Origin: Panicum virgatum
Lineage: Eukaryota; Streptophyta; Magnoliopsida; Poales; Poaceae
Assembly (NCBI RefSeq): GCF_016808335.1
Contig: NC_053149.1
Span: forward strand, 31,059,339 to 31,123,338
Direction: 5' to 3'
Length of the DNA stretch: 64,000 nucleotides
The notes beneath the pieces were generated by a model. It saw only the letters and a list, made by a program, of their open reading frames with translations. It was not told the DNA's origin and ran no database searches. Within the stretch, counting starts at the first letter, position 1. Each line of letters opens with the position of its first letter. Positions 9,951 to 21,500 of this stretch are shown here, in pieces. The position numbers and the translations under genes were made by a program.

Positions 9951-12900
9951 ATGGTGAACACCAGGAGCACCGGTTCAGGTTCTGGCCAGCAGCAGGGTCA
10001 GAACAACCAGGGTACTGGGATCCCGATGCCTCCACCCTTGACTCCGGAGCAGTACTTCCAGCTCCAGATGCAGATGATGGCTACCCTGAACAACACTGTT
10101 CAGGCTCTTCAGCACGCTCACACTCAGCCTCCGCCTCCTCCACCGCCGCAGCCTCGCGACAGGCGTGCTGAGTTCCTGAGGGGTCACCCGCCGACGTTCT
10201 CTCACACGTCCGACCCCCTTCAGGCTGACGACTGGCTCCGTGCAGTGGAGCGTCAGCTGGACATCGCCCAGTGCGATGACCGTGAGCGCGTCTTGTACGC
10301 AGCAAGACAGCTGCGAGGGGCAGCTTTGGACTGGTGGGAGTCCCACCCAGTTCACGACCGCGAGGATCTCACCTGGCTCCAGTTCAGGGAGCGTTTCCGC
10401 AGCCACAACGTCCCCGCGGGCGTTATGAAGATGAAGCAGAAGGAGTTCCTTGCACTGAAGCAGGTAATCTTAAGTATAATCATTCAACGGTTTCTTTTGA
10501 GCTAATGCCCCTTGTTCTATCCTTATGAATCCTGAGTTAATTTTCCGATATCTATCTGTCTTTGTGAATTCAGGGGACTATGTCGGTCACGGAGTATCGT
10601 GATCGTTTTCTTCAGCTGGCACGCTACGCCCCTGCCGAGGTTGCGGATGACCGCAAGAAGCAGGAGCACTTCATGGAGGGTCTTGAGGACTACCTCCAGT
10701 ACGCGCTGCTCAACCTCCGCTTCGACAACTTCAACCATCTGGTTGACAGTGCGCTCAACACTGAGCGTAAGCACTTGGAGATGGAGGACAAGAAGAGGAA
10801 GGTTGTCCCCGTTGCTTCCGGCAGCAACACTCGTCCTCGACTCCAGCAGCCCCAGCAGTACCAGCCTCAGTACCGGCCTCCTCAGCAGTACCAGCAGAGG
10901 CCACCGCAGCAGTACCCGCCTCGACAGCAGCAGGCAGGTCAGGGCCCGAGGTTACCGGCACCTCCGGCTCGTGCTCCACTAGCTCCACCAGCACCGCAGG
11001 CTCCATGTCCGGCAGCTCCTACCGGACAGCAGGCTCAGGGACCTCCTCGCACCTGCTTTCACTGCGGCCAGCCGGGGCACTACGCCAACGCTTGCGCCCG
11101 GAAGGCGCAGGCGGGACAGCAGGGGCGCCCAGCTCAGCCCAGGGCGCCAGCACAGGGCAGGGTGAACCACGTGACGGCCGAGTCAGCGGCCGAGGCTCCC
11201 AACGTGGTTATTGGTACGTTCATGGTTAATTCATATCCAGCTACAGTGCTTTTTGATACTGGTGCTACGCATTCCTTCATTACTCAGTCTTTTGTCGAGC
11301 ATCATGGTATTCATACTAGCACATTAAAGAGGTGCCTGTTAGTATCTTCACCGGGAGGACAGTTGAGGTCTCACACTTACTGCCCGAGAGTCAGTGTTTC
11401 TTTGAGGGGAGTAGAGTTCTGTACTGATCTGATGGTGCTAGACACCAAGGGCATTGATGTCATTCTGGGAATGGAGACTCTGGCCAAATGGGGAGTTCGG
11501 ATAGATTGTGCTCAGAGGACAGTCTTGCTATCTGCTTCCAGTGGCCAAGAGGTTGTTATCAGTGCAGTAGAGCCTTCGGGATTTCTTCACCATATGGAGG
11601 CTAGACCCACGGACGGTATTCGCGTGGTGTCTGAATTCCCGGATGTCTTTCCGGATGATCTGCCAGGTATGCCGCCTGAACGCGCCATTGAGTTTTGTAT
11701 TGATCTCTTGCCTGGCACAGCTCCTATTGCAAAGCGGCCCTACCGTATGGCACCTATAGAGCATGAAGAAGTAAAGAAGACTATTGATGAGTTCCTAGCC
11801 AAGGGCTATATCCGTCGCAGCTTCTCTCCTTGGGCTTTTCCGTTGTTGCTGGTAGATAAGAAGGATGGCTCGAAGAGGATGTGTGTGGATTATCGGGAGC
11901 TGAATGCAGTCACCATCAAGAACAAGCATCCACTGCCCCGTATTGAGGATCTCTTCGATCTGCTTCGAGGTGCTCGTATATTCTCGAAGATTGATCTTCG
12001 TTCGGGTTATTTTCAGCTGAGGATCCGTCCTGGGGACATTCCGAAGACGGCATTCACCTGCAAGTACGGGCTATATGAGTATACAGTCATGTCCTTCGGC
12101 TTGACTAATGCCCCGGCTTACTTCATGCATCTGATGAACATGGTCTTCATGGATTATCTGGATGTTTTCGTGGTGATCTTTATTGATGATATTCTGATCT
12201 TCTCCAAGACAGAGGAAGAGCATGAAGAGCATCTGAGGCTCGTGTTGCAGAGATTGAGAGAGCATCAGCTGTATGCCAAGTTCAGCAAGTGCGAGTTCTG
12301 GATTGACGAGGTTCCATTCCTCGGTCATGTTATCTCTCAGGGAGGTATTGCTGTTGATCCGAGCAAGGTGAAGGATGTGCTCGAGTGGGAGACACCGCAG
12401 ACGGTGAAGGAAGTCAGATCATTCTTGGGCTTAGCTGGATATTATCGGAGGTTCATTGAGAATTTCTCCAAGATCGCGAAGCCTTTGACTTCTTTGCTGG
12501 AGAAGAATGTGGCTTTTGTATGGACTGATGAGCGTCAGATGGCCTTTGATGAGTTGAAGAAAAGGTTGACTACGGCGCCAGTCCTGACTCTGCCAGACCA
12601 GATGAAGAGGTTCACGGTATATTGTGATGCTTCGAAGGATGGTCTTGGGTGTGTTCTGATGCAGGAGGGCAGAGTGATAGCTTATGCTTCACGGCAGTTA
12701 CGTCGGCATGAGCTGAATTATCCTACTCATGATCTTGAGTTAGCCGCAGTTGTGCATGCTCTGAAGATTTGGAGGCATTACTTGTATGGGCAGCGGTGTG
12801 ATATCTACACTGATCACAAGAGCCTCAAGTACATTTTCACGCAGAATGAGCTGAACATGCGGCAGAGAAGATGGTTAGAGTTGGTCAAGGACTATGATCT

Positions 12901-14518
12901 GGAGATTCACTATCATCCGGGCAAGGCCAATGTTGTAGCAGATGCTTTGAGCAGAAGAAGTTATGTCAACATGGCCGTGGCTTTCCAGATGCCTCCAGAG
13001 TTATGCGAGGAGTTCGAGCAGTTGAGTCTGGGCTTCTTGCATCATACTTCGAGTGCAGCATTCGAGGCAGTACCGACTCTAGAGGCAGAGATCAGGCAGC
13101 ATCAGAAAGATGATGAGAAGCTGCAGGAGATTCGCGAGTTGCTCAAGAAGGGCAAGGCCCCACATTTCAGAGAGGATGATCATGGTACCTTGTGGTACAA
13201 GAACCGGATCTGTGTTCCAGATGTGAAGGATCTCCGGAAGTTGATTCTGAGTGAGGCCCATGATACAGCTTACTCTATTCATCCGGGCAGCACGAAGATG
13301 TATTATGATCTGAAGGAACGTTTCTGGTGGTATGGGATGAAGCGTTCAGTGGCAGAGTACGTGGCTATTTGTGACACCTGCCAGCGTGTCAAGGCTGAGC
13401 ATCAGAGGCCAGCAGGTCTATTGCAGCCTTTGAAGATTCCAGAGTGGAAATGGGAGGAAATCACTATGGACTTCATTGTTGGATTGCCTCGTACTCAGAA
13501 AGGGTACAACTCCATTTGGGTAGTAGTGGATCGTCTGACTAAGGTTGCTCACTTCATTCCAGTGAACACTACTTACTCCGGTGCTAGACTTGCAGAGTTG
13601 TACATCTCTCGGATTGTCTGCTTGCATGGTGTGCCGAAGAAGATTATATCTGACAGAGGGTCTCAGTTCACTTCTCGTTTCTGGGAGCAGCTCCATGATT
13701 CGTTGGATACGAAGCTGCGTTTCAGTACGGCTTATCACCCTCAGACAGATGGGCAGACAGAGAGAACCAACCAAGTGTTGGAGGATATGCTGAGAGCTTG
13801 TGCTATTCAGTATGGTACTAGTTGGGATAAGTGCCTGTCATTTGCTGAGTTCTCATATAACAACAGCTATCAGGCCAGTCTGAAAAAGTCTCCCTTCGAG
13901 GCATTGTATGGCAGAAAGTGCAGGACTCCTCTCTATTGGGATCAGATCGGTGAGAAGCAGCTCTTTGGCCCTGAGATCATAGATGATGCCGAGCAGATGG
14001 TTCAGGCTGTGCGAGAAAATCTGAGGATTGCACAGAGCAGACAGAAGAGCTATGCAGATGGCAAACGGAGAGACCTGACTTTCAGTATCGGTGATTATGT
14101 GTATCTGAAGGTGTCTCCGATGAGAGGAATTCGCAGATTCAATGTCAAGGGAAAGTTAGCACCTCGTTATGTGGGGCCATTCAAGGTGCTAGAGCGGAAA
14201 GGCGAAGTTGCTTATCGCCTGGAGTTACCTCTCAGCCTCTCCGGAGTTCAAGATGTCTTCCATATATCTCAGCTGAAGAGATGTCTGCGAGTACCCGAGG
14301 AGCAGGCACCCCTGGATGGAGTCGATGTCCAGGAAGATCTGACTTATACTGAGCATCCGGTGAAGATTCTAGAGACGTCAGAGAGGGTTACTCGAAACAA
14401 GCGCATCAAGATGTGCAGAGTTCAGTGGAGTCACCATAGTGAAGCTGAGGCTACTTGGGAGCGAGAAGATGAGCTAAAGAAGACGTATCCAGATCTCTTT
14501 GCTAGCCAGCCCAGCTAA
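9951..14518 (+). CDS. gag-pol: A1 Gag-Pol polyprotein with one intron
   Basis: Exons 9951-10463 and 10574-14518 give 1485 aa in one frame. The Gag capsid domain spans about 60-260 and crosses the intron. The nucleocapsid knuckle [14 protein letters not shown] is at 332-345. Aspartic protease follows ([13 protein letters not shown] 399-401). RT spans about 560-740 with FIDD at 707-710. RNase H has YCDAS at about 854 and TDHKS downstream. Integrase has an HHCC finger (CDTC at 1104) and catalytic D1137, D1198 and E1234, a D-D-35-E layout. A GPY/F-type module and a chromodomain-like tail follow ([14 protein letters not shown]). All catalytic motifs are intact. Unspliced RNA would stop in the intron after 184 residues, before the knuckle. 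The tail and overall layout point to the Tekay clade. Confidence 0.95.
10464..10573 (+). other. Spliceosomal intron in A1 gag
   Basis: The intron is 110 nt from CAG|GTAATC to TTGTGAATTCAG|GGG, in phase 0. It interrupts the capsid domain between EFLALKQ and GTMSVTEY, a join that restores the continuous motif known in chromovirus Gag. The interior has an in-frame stop (10503-10505) and is not a multiple of three. It is conserved in A2 and E at the same codon with length 111. Confidence 0.8.
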
Positions 14519-14538
14519 ATCTCGGGACGAGATTTCTT

Positions 14539-14553
14539 TAAGGGGGTAGGGTC
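14539..14553 (+). other. A1 polypurine tract
   Basis: The purine-rich run TAAGGGGGTAGGGTC lies immediately before the TG of the 3' LTR. It would prime plus-strand synthesis. The same tract is at 37630-37644 and 51508-51522. Confidence 0.85.
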
Positions 14554-15301
14554 TGTAACACCCTAATTTAAATTTCAGCATTTATTAATAAATTAAATTG
14601 GCTTTATTTAATTTTCTAAGGTTTATAGTGTTTAGTTGGCATTTAATCTAATTTTTGTTCCTTAATTAATTAAAATTTATCATAGGTTTAAATTTTTGTT
14701 GCATTCATGCTGGTGCATAATTTTATTTGAGTGTGGTTTGAATTCAAAATTCAAATTTGAATTCAAACTTTGGTTGAATTAGATTTAGAATGGAGAAGAA
14801 TAGGAAAAAAAAAAACAAAACCCTCAACCCAGCCCAAACCCAAACCCACAACCAAAACCCAACCCAACAGCAACCCAGGCCCGGCCCAGCGCGGCCCAGG
14901 TCTCCTCCTCTCCCTCCTCTCCTGCTGCGGCCCGTTCCTCTCCTTCTTCTCCCGTTTCGGCCCAGCCCGCTCCCAGCTCCTCCCCGCGCTCAGCGCCGCT
15001 CCGCAGCACGCGCCACCCGGCCCACACCGCGGCCTGCCTCTGCCCGCTCCCTGCGCGGCCCAGCGCCCCGCTCTCCTCAACTCGCACGCCCCGCGTTTCC
15101 CCTGACGGCCCGGTCCCGCCTGCCAGCGCTGGGCCCACCCGTCAGCCGCAGCCCGCGTAGCCCGCACGCGTTCCCCGCCCCCGTCTCACTGCGCCCCCGG
15201 GCCCGCCTGACAGATCCGTCTCCCCCGCGCAGCGCAACTCCCGGCCGGGAATCTCGCCGTGATTCCCCGCCCGGGCGCGCACGCCAAGGCCGCCGCCGCC
15301 C

Positions 15302-15307
15302 TATAAG
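15302..15307 (+). promoter_or_regulatory. TATA box of A1 3' LTR
   Basis: TATAAG is equivalent to 6475 in the 5' LTR. Transcription from here would read the LTR exons, then out into element B. Confidence 0.55.
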
Positions 15308-15357
15308 AAGGGTCCCCAGCCTCTTCCATACCCCTCACCCTCACCTCCGCCGCCAGT

Positions 15358-17963
15358 AAACCCTAGCGCGCCGCCCCCGTGCTGCTCCGCCGCGCCGCTC
15401 CTCTGCATCGCCGCGGTCTCGCCGCCCTGCCGCAGCACAGCCCGCCACGACCCCCGAGATAGTTCCGCCGTGTGCCCAGAACCCACCCCAAGCCCACTGC
15501 CCCGATCCCGGACCCCGCCATCGACGGAATTGCGTGGATCTTAAGTCCGGTAAGGTCGCTCGCGTCGCCACAATTTCACCCTGCCGGTGCAGTTCGTCCC
15601 GAATTGACTCCAGTTCTTGCTTCGTAGGTGCACCCCTCGTCGACCAGTGCAGCTCTGGAGCCCTGGGGAGCCTAGCGTCGTCGGGACCACGCGTGTCGCC
15701 TCAGCACCGCCTCCTGACCCCACCAGTGAGAGCTCCTGCGATCCAGTTCTGGCCGACCCAAGGCTTCAGTAAGCACCCCTAGATCCCCTTGGTACCTTTT
15801 CGCCTGATAACTCAGCTTGTAGACCCCTTCGGGGCTTAGAACGCCGCTCGCCGGCGAGCTAGCGCCGCCCGGCGCCATGGCGAACCCCGCAAAACCCCCA
15901 CCGAACCCAGCTAGCCACCCAGGTGGTTTACGCGTTCTCTGGTGAATCTCCACGTCCAAACCGCAGTCCAAACCGAGCACCGTAGCCCCGGAATCGACCT
16001 TCTCCGGCGACCCTCTTCCAGCGCCGCCGCTCGCCGTGGCGTCTGCGCCGCCGCCCGCGTGCCCGAGCCCTCTGAGCCGCCCATTTAGAAACCAACGGCC
16101 GGGATTAGATCCGATCCAGATCTAATCTGGACCGTCAGATCCAAAACCGACAGCCCCGATTCGAAGATACCCCTTCGGCGGCCACTTTTTGCTAAAGAGC
16201 CCTCAGTCATCTGGGTATTTAACCCGCAGTCCACCTCCGTTGGAAACTAATTACAGTCAGGCCCATAATTTAACACTTTAGCCCCTGAGCTTTGTAATTT
16301 TCGAACCCGCCGTCCAGCCCTGTCCTTTTTGCGAGTTAGACCCTGGAGTTTTCTTCAATAAACCCGCCGTCCCTGGTAGTTCAAAAACAATTAGATCCAG
16401 GTCCGGTTTTTAGCACTTAACACCCTGAGCTTTCCAGAATTCAAACCCGCCGTCCAGAGCCGTTGGTTTTGCACGATAGCCCTTAGATTTAATGTTTATT
16501 TACGTTTTAGTCCTCAGTTTTTGCAGAAAACCCCCTGGAACTCTGTTTTTCTTACAAATAAGCCCCTAGGACTTGTTTTTAGCCTAGAAAATGCGTTTTA
16601 GCTCCGTTTTTAGCGTTCTTTATATCCACGCGATCGTTGTAACGCGTAGAATAGTTTTAGACTAGTTTAATGTGCTGTTTTCATGTATTGATATACTGTT
16701 TCTTAGTTTTTGTTAGTATTTGCTTGTATGCTTATTTTGTGCATTGTTTTGGCCATGTGTTCGTGAGTAGACGTTGATCCATCTGAGGAGCCCCAGTACC
16801 AGTACCCAGAGCAGCCGTCTTCTGAGCACTTTGAGCAGCAGCCAGAGCAGTACGAGGAAGGCAAGTATAACATGAACAACCTATCACTTTAATTACAATT
16901 TCATACTGCATTTTAATACTGTATGCCTATAAGGATTTCCTAGCCACTTTATATCCTTTATATATACCTTTGGGTTGCATTTTGGTTAGTTGTGCTAGGT
17001 CGCTGCGCTATAACACACTCTGGTCCTTTTTAATTAATTTGATTAATGGTTTACTTGAACTTAATTCTGAGAGTGGCACTCTGTGTGGCTTGAGTGGCTC
17101 ACTTCTCGTTAAAAGATGTTTTTTTAGAAACATGGTTTAGGGGGCCAGCACGGTGCTTACTGCCTGGTTGGCCACTCTCCATAAGGACCGGTTCATAGAG
17201 CGACAACCTGGGACAACAGCGCTACCACAAGGCTAGAATGGGATAGACTTGGCGTAATAATTAGATCTTTTTGGTTTGGAGTAACTTACCTGCGGGGCAA
17301 GAGTAGTAAGCTTCAATGGTCCCTGCTCCTCCGGCTTGGTCTGTGCTTGGATTGCGCTCCTGTGCTTGTACCCCTGGAGGTGGGCCCCATCGTCGCCGAC
17401 CTAACTCTCGCGGTTACGCCTTACCAACGGGATTCTTTTTAAAGGCCTCGTAGTGAGTCGCTGGCCATCTCACCTAAGGAAGTGTGATGAACAACTGGCG
17501 TAGCTCACGACTTGTGGGTAAAGATGTGCAACCTCTGCAGAGTGTAAAACTGGTATACTAGCCGTGCTCACGGTTATGAGCGGCCCAGATCCTCCTTTTG
17601 ATTAGTGAAGTTATCTCCTTCCGACGAGGGAGGTGCTTCTCGGGGTTACCTTGGTGGCTTGGTCGTGGTTTGGTTTTCAGTAGTAGTATAATTTAATTCT
17701 GATTAATTACTATGTAACTGGGTTAATGGTAATTCATCAACTTGTAGTAAATAGCTTTAATAAAATTTTGCCAAGATTAAAAGCTAACGCAGTTGAGTCA
17801 GCCAGCCTAGAGCCTCATAGTTTGTGTTATACTTGTTGAGTACAAGTTGTGTACTCACTCTTGCCTCTTCTCTACTTTTTCCTCTTGGCTACGCTACTGC
17901 TGCTCAGTTCCTGCCGACTCGAGGGAGTTCGTCCAGCGCTACCAGGACTACGAGGACTTCTAG
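15358..17963 (+). CDS. Candidate four-exon LTR-embedded ORF (A1 3' LTR)
   Basis: This is the best-preserved copy. The frame is open from just after a TAA at about 15355. It runs through a first block to the donor-like site TCCG|GTAAGG (about 15549), a second block of 141 nt after gcttcgtag (about 15628 to 15768, ending TTCA|GTAAGC), the acidic block 16771-16860 (90 nt) and the terminal block 17908-17963 ending TAG. All three joins are phase 1 and both internal blocks are multiples of three. The product would be Pro/Ala/Arg-rich, then acidic/Gln-rich, then end QRYQDYEDF. No in-frame AUG is present, so initiation is unresolved. This is inference from motifs and phase. Confidence 0.4.
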
Positions 17964-18220
17964 GTGCTTCGTCTCCCAGTCGACGTCCCTGTGGCGCCCT
18001 GCTTCAGCTTCGGAGAGCTTTATCGTATTTTGTACTACGCTTCCGCTATATCAGACATTTTGTCAGTATTGTAATAAATAACATTCGTATTCGCTTTATT
18101 ATATCTTTTTATGTGATATGTGCTATGATATACTGTTCATTCTGTTGTATATACGTGTGACTTGATCCTGGCACGTATATGATTGCTCGGTTTATGTTCT
18201 TTTATAAACCGGGTGTTACA

Positions 18221-18225
18221 GCAGT
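18221..18225 (+). repeat. Target site duplication of A1, right copy
   Basis: GCAGT follows the 3' LTR and matches 5724-5728. Confidence 0.95.
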
Positions 18226-19180
18226 CCTCCAAGGACGGTTCACCCCCTCCTCGCCAGCGGCCTAGCAAGGAGAAAGCCTCTGACAGTGGAGCTGCTACTG
18301 GGGAGAAGGAGCTGGGGTACCAGTCCCCCGCTCGGGAGCTAAAGGGCGTTTACCACACGACGACTCCAATTCCGACAACGGCGACCGCCGCAAGAAGCTA
18401 TACGTAATGTACAGCAGAAGCTGGGAGCTTGTCGCCTGGCGGGATGTGAAGAACCTTCGCCGAGAAGTCCTTTCGGTGAAGCCGGGGGTCCCGAAGGCGG
18501 CACCGCACCAGAGGTGGATGAACACCACCATCTCTTTTGGGCCATCCGACTGCCCGGAGACTATGGTCGGGGCTGGTGTACTACCTCTAGTCACTGCCCC
18601 TGTCATATCCAACGTGAGGCTCTATCATGTGCTGATCGACGGTGGGGCTGGCCTCAACGTCATCAGCTATGCAGCGTTCAAGCAGATACAGATCCCGGAG
18701 TCCAAGCTGACTCCCTCTCGCCCATTCTCTGGAGTGGGCCCACATCCGGTGTTCCCTCTGGGGAGCATCACACTACCGGTCACGTTCGGTTCCGAGGAGA
18801 ACTTCCGCACAGAGAGTGTTCTGTTCGATGTTGCGGAGGTGAACCTCCCGTTCAACGCCATCATTGGCCGGCCGGCACTCTACCACTTCATGGCCATTGC
18901 TCATTACGGGTATTTGGTCTTGAAGATGCCTTCCCCTGCCGGTGTCCTCACCGTGCGGGGTGACCGAACCGCTGCCGTCGCTGCAGTTGAGAGACTGCAT
19001 GCTCTGGCGGCAGAGGCTGCATGTTCTAGGGAGGACCCATCCACCTCGCAACCCAGGGCGCCTGCAAAGGCACCTAGGGTTCAGCCGTCTGATCTGGACG
19101 ATGTTCCCGTGAGGACGGTGCAGATCGGAGCTGACTCCACCGGGACCACCCGCATCGCGGGGAACCTGGGGTTGAAATAG
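18221..19180 (+). pseudogene. Element B Gag 3' end and protease
   Basis: This continues the Gag frame broken at 5728 and then runs into the protease region. A small frameshift near 18356 separates the first part from the frame opening at 18407 (MYSRSWELVAWRDVK). The Tat-type protease has the active-site motif LIDGGAGLNVIS and the downstream IIGRPALYHFMA. The frame ends at TAG 19178-19180, where the chain would otherwise continue into the RT region (EDALIAFLRANVDVFAW). Confidence 0.8.
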
Positions 19181-20116
19181 GAAGACGCGCTCATCGCTTT
19201 CCTCCGGGCAAATGTGGACGTGTTCGCCTGGGAACAGTCATAGATGCCCGGGATCCCCAGGGAAGTGATCGAGCACAATCTGAGGATCTATCCCGACGCT
19301 ACGCCGGTGCGCCAGAAGCCTCGGAAGCAGTCTGTGGAGCGACAGAACTTCATCCGCGAAGAAGTCCGCAAGCTCCTACACGCTGGCTTCATCGAGGAGG
19401 TCCACCACCCCGAGTGGTTGGCCAATCCGGTCGTTGTCCGAAAGGCCAACGGGAAACTTCGGATGTGCATCGACTACACCAGCCTCAACAAGGCATGTTC
19501 TAGAGACCCCTATCCCCTTCCACGTATCGATCAGATCGTGGACTCCACCTCCGGGTGTGACCTTTTGTCTTTCCTAGATGCATACTCTGGTTTTCACCAG
19601 ATTCAGATGTCTAGAGAGGATAGGAAGCATACAGCTTTTGTAACAGTAGATGGGCTTTATTGCTACATTGTCATGCCGTATGGTCTGAGGAATGCCTTGC
19701 CCACATTTGTACAAGCTATGAGCAAAACCTTCTGTAATCTAATTAGAGATATTGTTGAGGTGTATGTTGATGACATTGTGGTCAAGACCAAGGTAGGGTC
19801 AACACTAGTGGAGGACCTGTCCCTCGTCTTCGACCGGCTCCGCGCCACGCGCACGAAGCTGAATCCCGAGAAATGCATCTTCGGCGTCTCAGCAGGGAAG
19901 CTACTGGGTTTCCTGGTCTCACATCGGGGCATCAAAGCAAACCCAGCCAAGATCAAGGCGATCGAAGCGATGAGGCCTCTCGGCCGCATCAAGGACGTCC
20001 AGAAGCTTACTGGATCTCTCACTGCTCTTAGCCGCTTCAAATCGAGGCTGGCTGAGAGGGCCCTCCCCTTCTTCAAGCTATTGAGGAGGTCCGGTCCATT
20101 TTCTTGGACCGAATAG
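19181..20116 (+). pseudogene. Element B reverse transcriptase
   Basis: This is a Tat-lineage RT colinear with the protease. A TAG at 19241-19243 interrupts the start (FAWEQS stop MPGIPREV). From 19244 the frame is open and shows NGKLRMCIDYTSLNKA, PYPLPRIDQIVD, the catalytic YVDDIVVKTK and LLGFLVSHRGI. A further TAG at 20114-20116 follows FSWTE, at the start of the RNase H connection. The catalytic motif is intact, but the nonsense codons make the copy inactive. Confidence 0.85.
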
Positions 20117-21500
20117 GCTGAACAGGATTTCCAGGAGCTGAAGCGACATCTCACCTCACTGCCAGTATTGGTGGCTCCAGAGCCAAGTGAGCCGTTGTTT
20201 CTGTATCTTGCTGCGTCTGCGGAGGCGGTCAGCATGGTGCTAGTCGCCGAGAGGACGGAGCAAACTCGCCGGGGGGGCACCAGGGTCTCCCCAGCCAAGG
20301 ATGGTGAGCCGGACCCCAGACACGGGGGCCCGTCAGCCTCACCTCTGCCTGAAGCTCCGGAACCCGGACAAGGGGGTCCGGAGGAGCCTCATACCAGTGG
20401 GAACCCAGGACCGCTGGAGGCCCAAGGACCTGACGTGGAGGATAAGGACGAACCGGACCCGGTCACCAGGGTCCGGACCATCCAAAAGCCAGTCTACTAC
20501 GTCTGCGAAGTCCTCCACGAGGCGAAGGCCAGGTATCTTGAGACGCATAAGCTTATCTATGCGATACTTATTGCGTCCAGGAAACTGCGCCACTACTTTC
20601 AGGCACACCGAGTTGTTGTAGTGACCTCTTACCCGCTAAGAGCGATCCTGCACAACTCCAACGCCACAGGCAATATCGCCAAGTGGGCGGCAGAGCTGGC
20701 TGAGTTCCAACTGGACTTCCAGCCTCGCCATGCAGTCAAAAGCCAAATCCTGGCTAACTTCATAGCGGAATGGACTCCTTCCCCAAGCAATTCTGGTGGT
20801 CCGGACTTCAACGCCGGACCCCCAAAGCCGGAAGTCAGGACACCAGTCTTCATCGAGCCCCACTGGACACTCTTCTTCGACGGGTCCGCCTGCGAGAAGT
20901 GGGCCGGAGCTGGTGTGGTCCTCATCGACCCAAACGGAGATTAGCTTAAGTACATGGTGCACCTTGAATTCAAGGCCACCAACAACATGGCAGAGTACAA
21001 AGCTCTGATCTTTGGCCTGACACAAGCCCTGTCGATGGGGTCCGGCAGCTTCTGGTGAAGGGGGACTCTTAGCTAATCATCAAGTAGGTCCGAGGGGATT
21101 GCAGCGGCAACAATCCCCAGCTCGCGGCATACCTCATCCACGTGAGGAAGCTCGAGAAGGACTTCGACGCCTTGGAACTGCAAAATGTTCCCCGCGAACT
21201 CAACTCAGCGGTAGATGATCTCTCCGCGAGAGCATCTACCTGGGCATCCGTGCCCGAGGGCGTCTTTGAAAGACGGCTGCTAAGACCTGCCGCCCAGCCT
21301 CCCGAGCTGGGTGAAGGGGATCAAGCTAGCACCTCGAAGCTAGCGGTCTCGGCGGCATACCACCTCTGGTGCCCACTCTGGGTTGTGAGCTCTGCCGAGG
21401 ATCATGGAGACCTCGTGGAGCCACTCCCACCTGCTCAGTGAGCTCCTGATGCATGGATCTCTGAGATCCGGGACTACCTGAAAGACAACATCCTTCCTGA
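20117..21500 (+). pseudogene. Element B RNase H plus second (archaeal-type) RNase H
   Basis: The first RNase H begins around 20168 (EPLFLYLAAS). It contains an unusual insertion of about 70-75 residues rich in Pro, Glu and Gly (about 20250-20470) before KPVYYVCEVLHEAK. The second RNase H typical of Tat elements starts at HWTLFFDGSACEKWAGAG (about 20858). It is broken by TAG at 20942-20944, 21070-21072 and 21085-21087; a TGA occurs at 21439-21441. Homologous Tat sequence, including element C, has Gln or other sense codons at these points. Confidence 0.8.

Larger units (their letters stand above)
5729..18220 (+). mobile_element. A1: complete Tekay-like chromovirus LTR retrotransposon
   Basis: This 12.5-kb element is complete: 5' LTR 5729-9380, PBS 9384, gag-pol 9951-14518 with one intron, PPT about 14539, 3' LTR 14554-18220, flanked by GCAGT duplications. 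The two LTRs differ by few substitutions and small indels. One is a roughly 15-bp insertion near 15852; another is a 1-nt difference near 6896/15722. This indicates a recent insertion. It sits in the gag of element B. The lineage call rests on the tRNA-Met-type PBS, very long LTRs and the chromodomain-like C terminus. It is the only copy here that looks potentially autonomous. Confidence 0.95.
14554..18220 (+). mobile_element. A1 3' LTR
   Basis: The LTR is 3667 bp, TGTAACACCC to GGGTGTTACA, nearly identical to 5729-9380. It carries a short extra segment near 15852 and one extra base near 15722. It is followed by the GCAGT duplication and element B sequence. Confidence 0.95.

Noticed and set aside
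14790..15359. 189-residue + strand frame across U3 and leader
   Set aside because: It spans the TATA box and promoter and consists of Pro/Arg-rich low-complexity sequence. The other LTRs do not preserve it.
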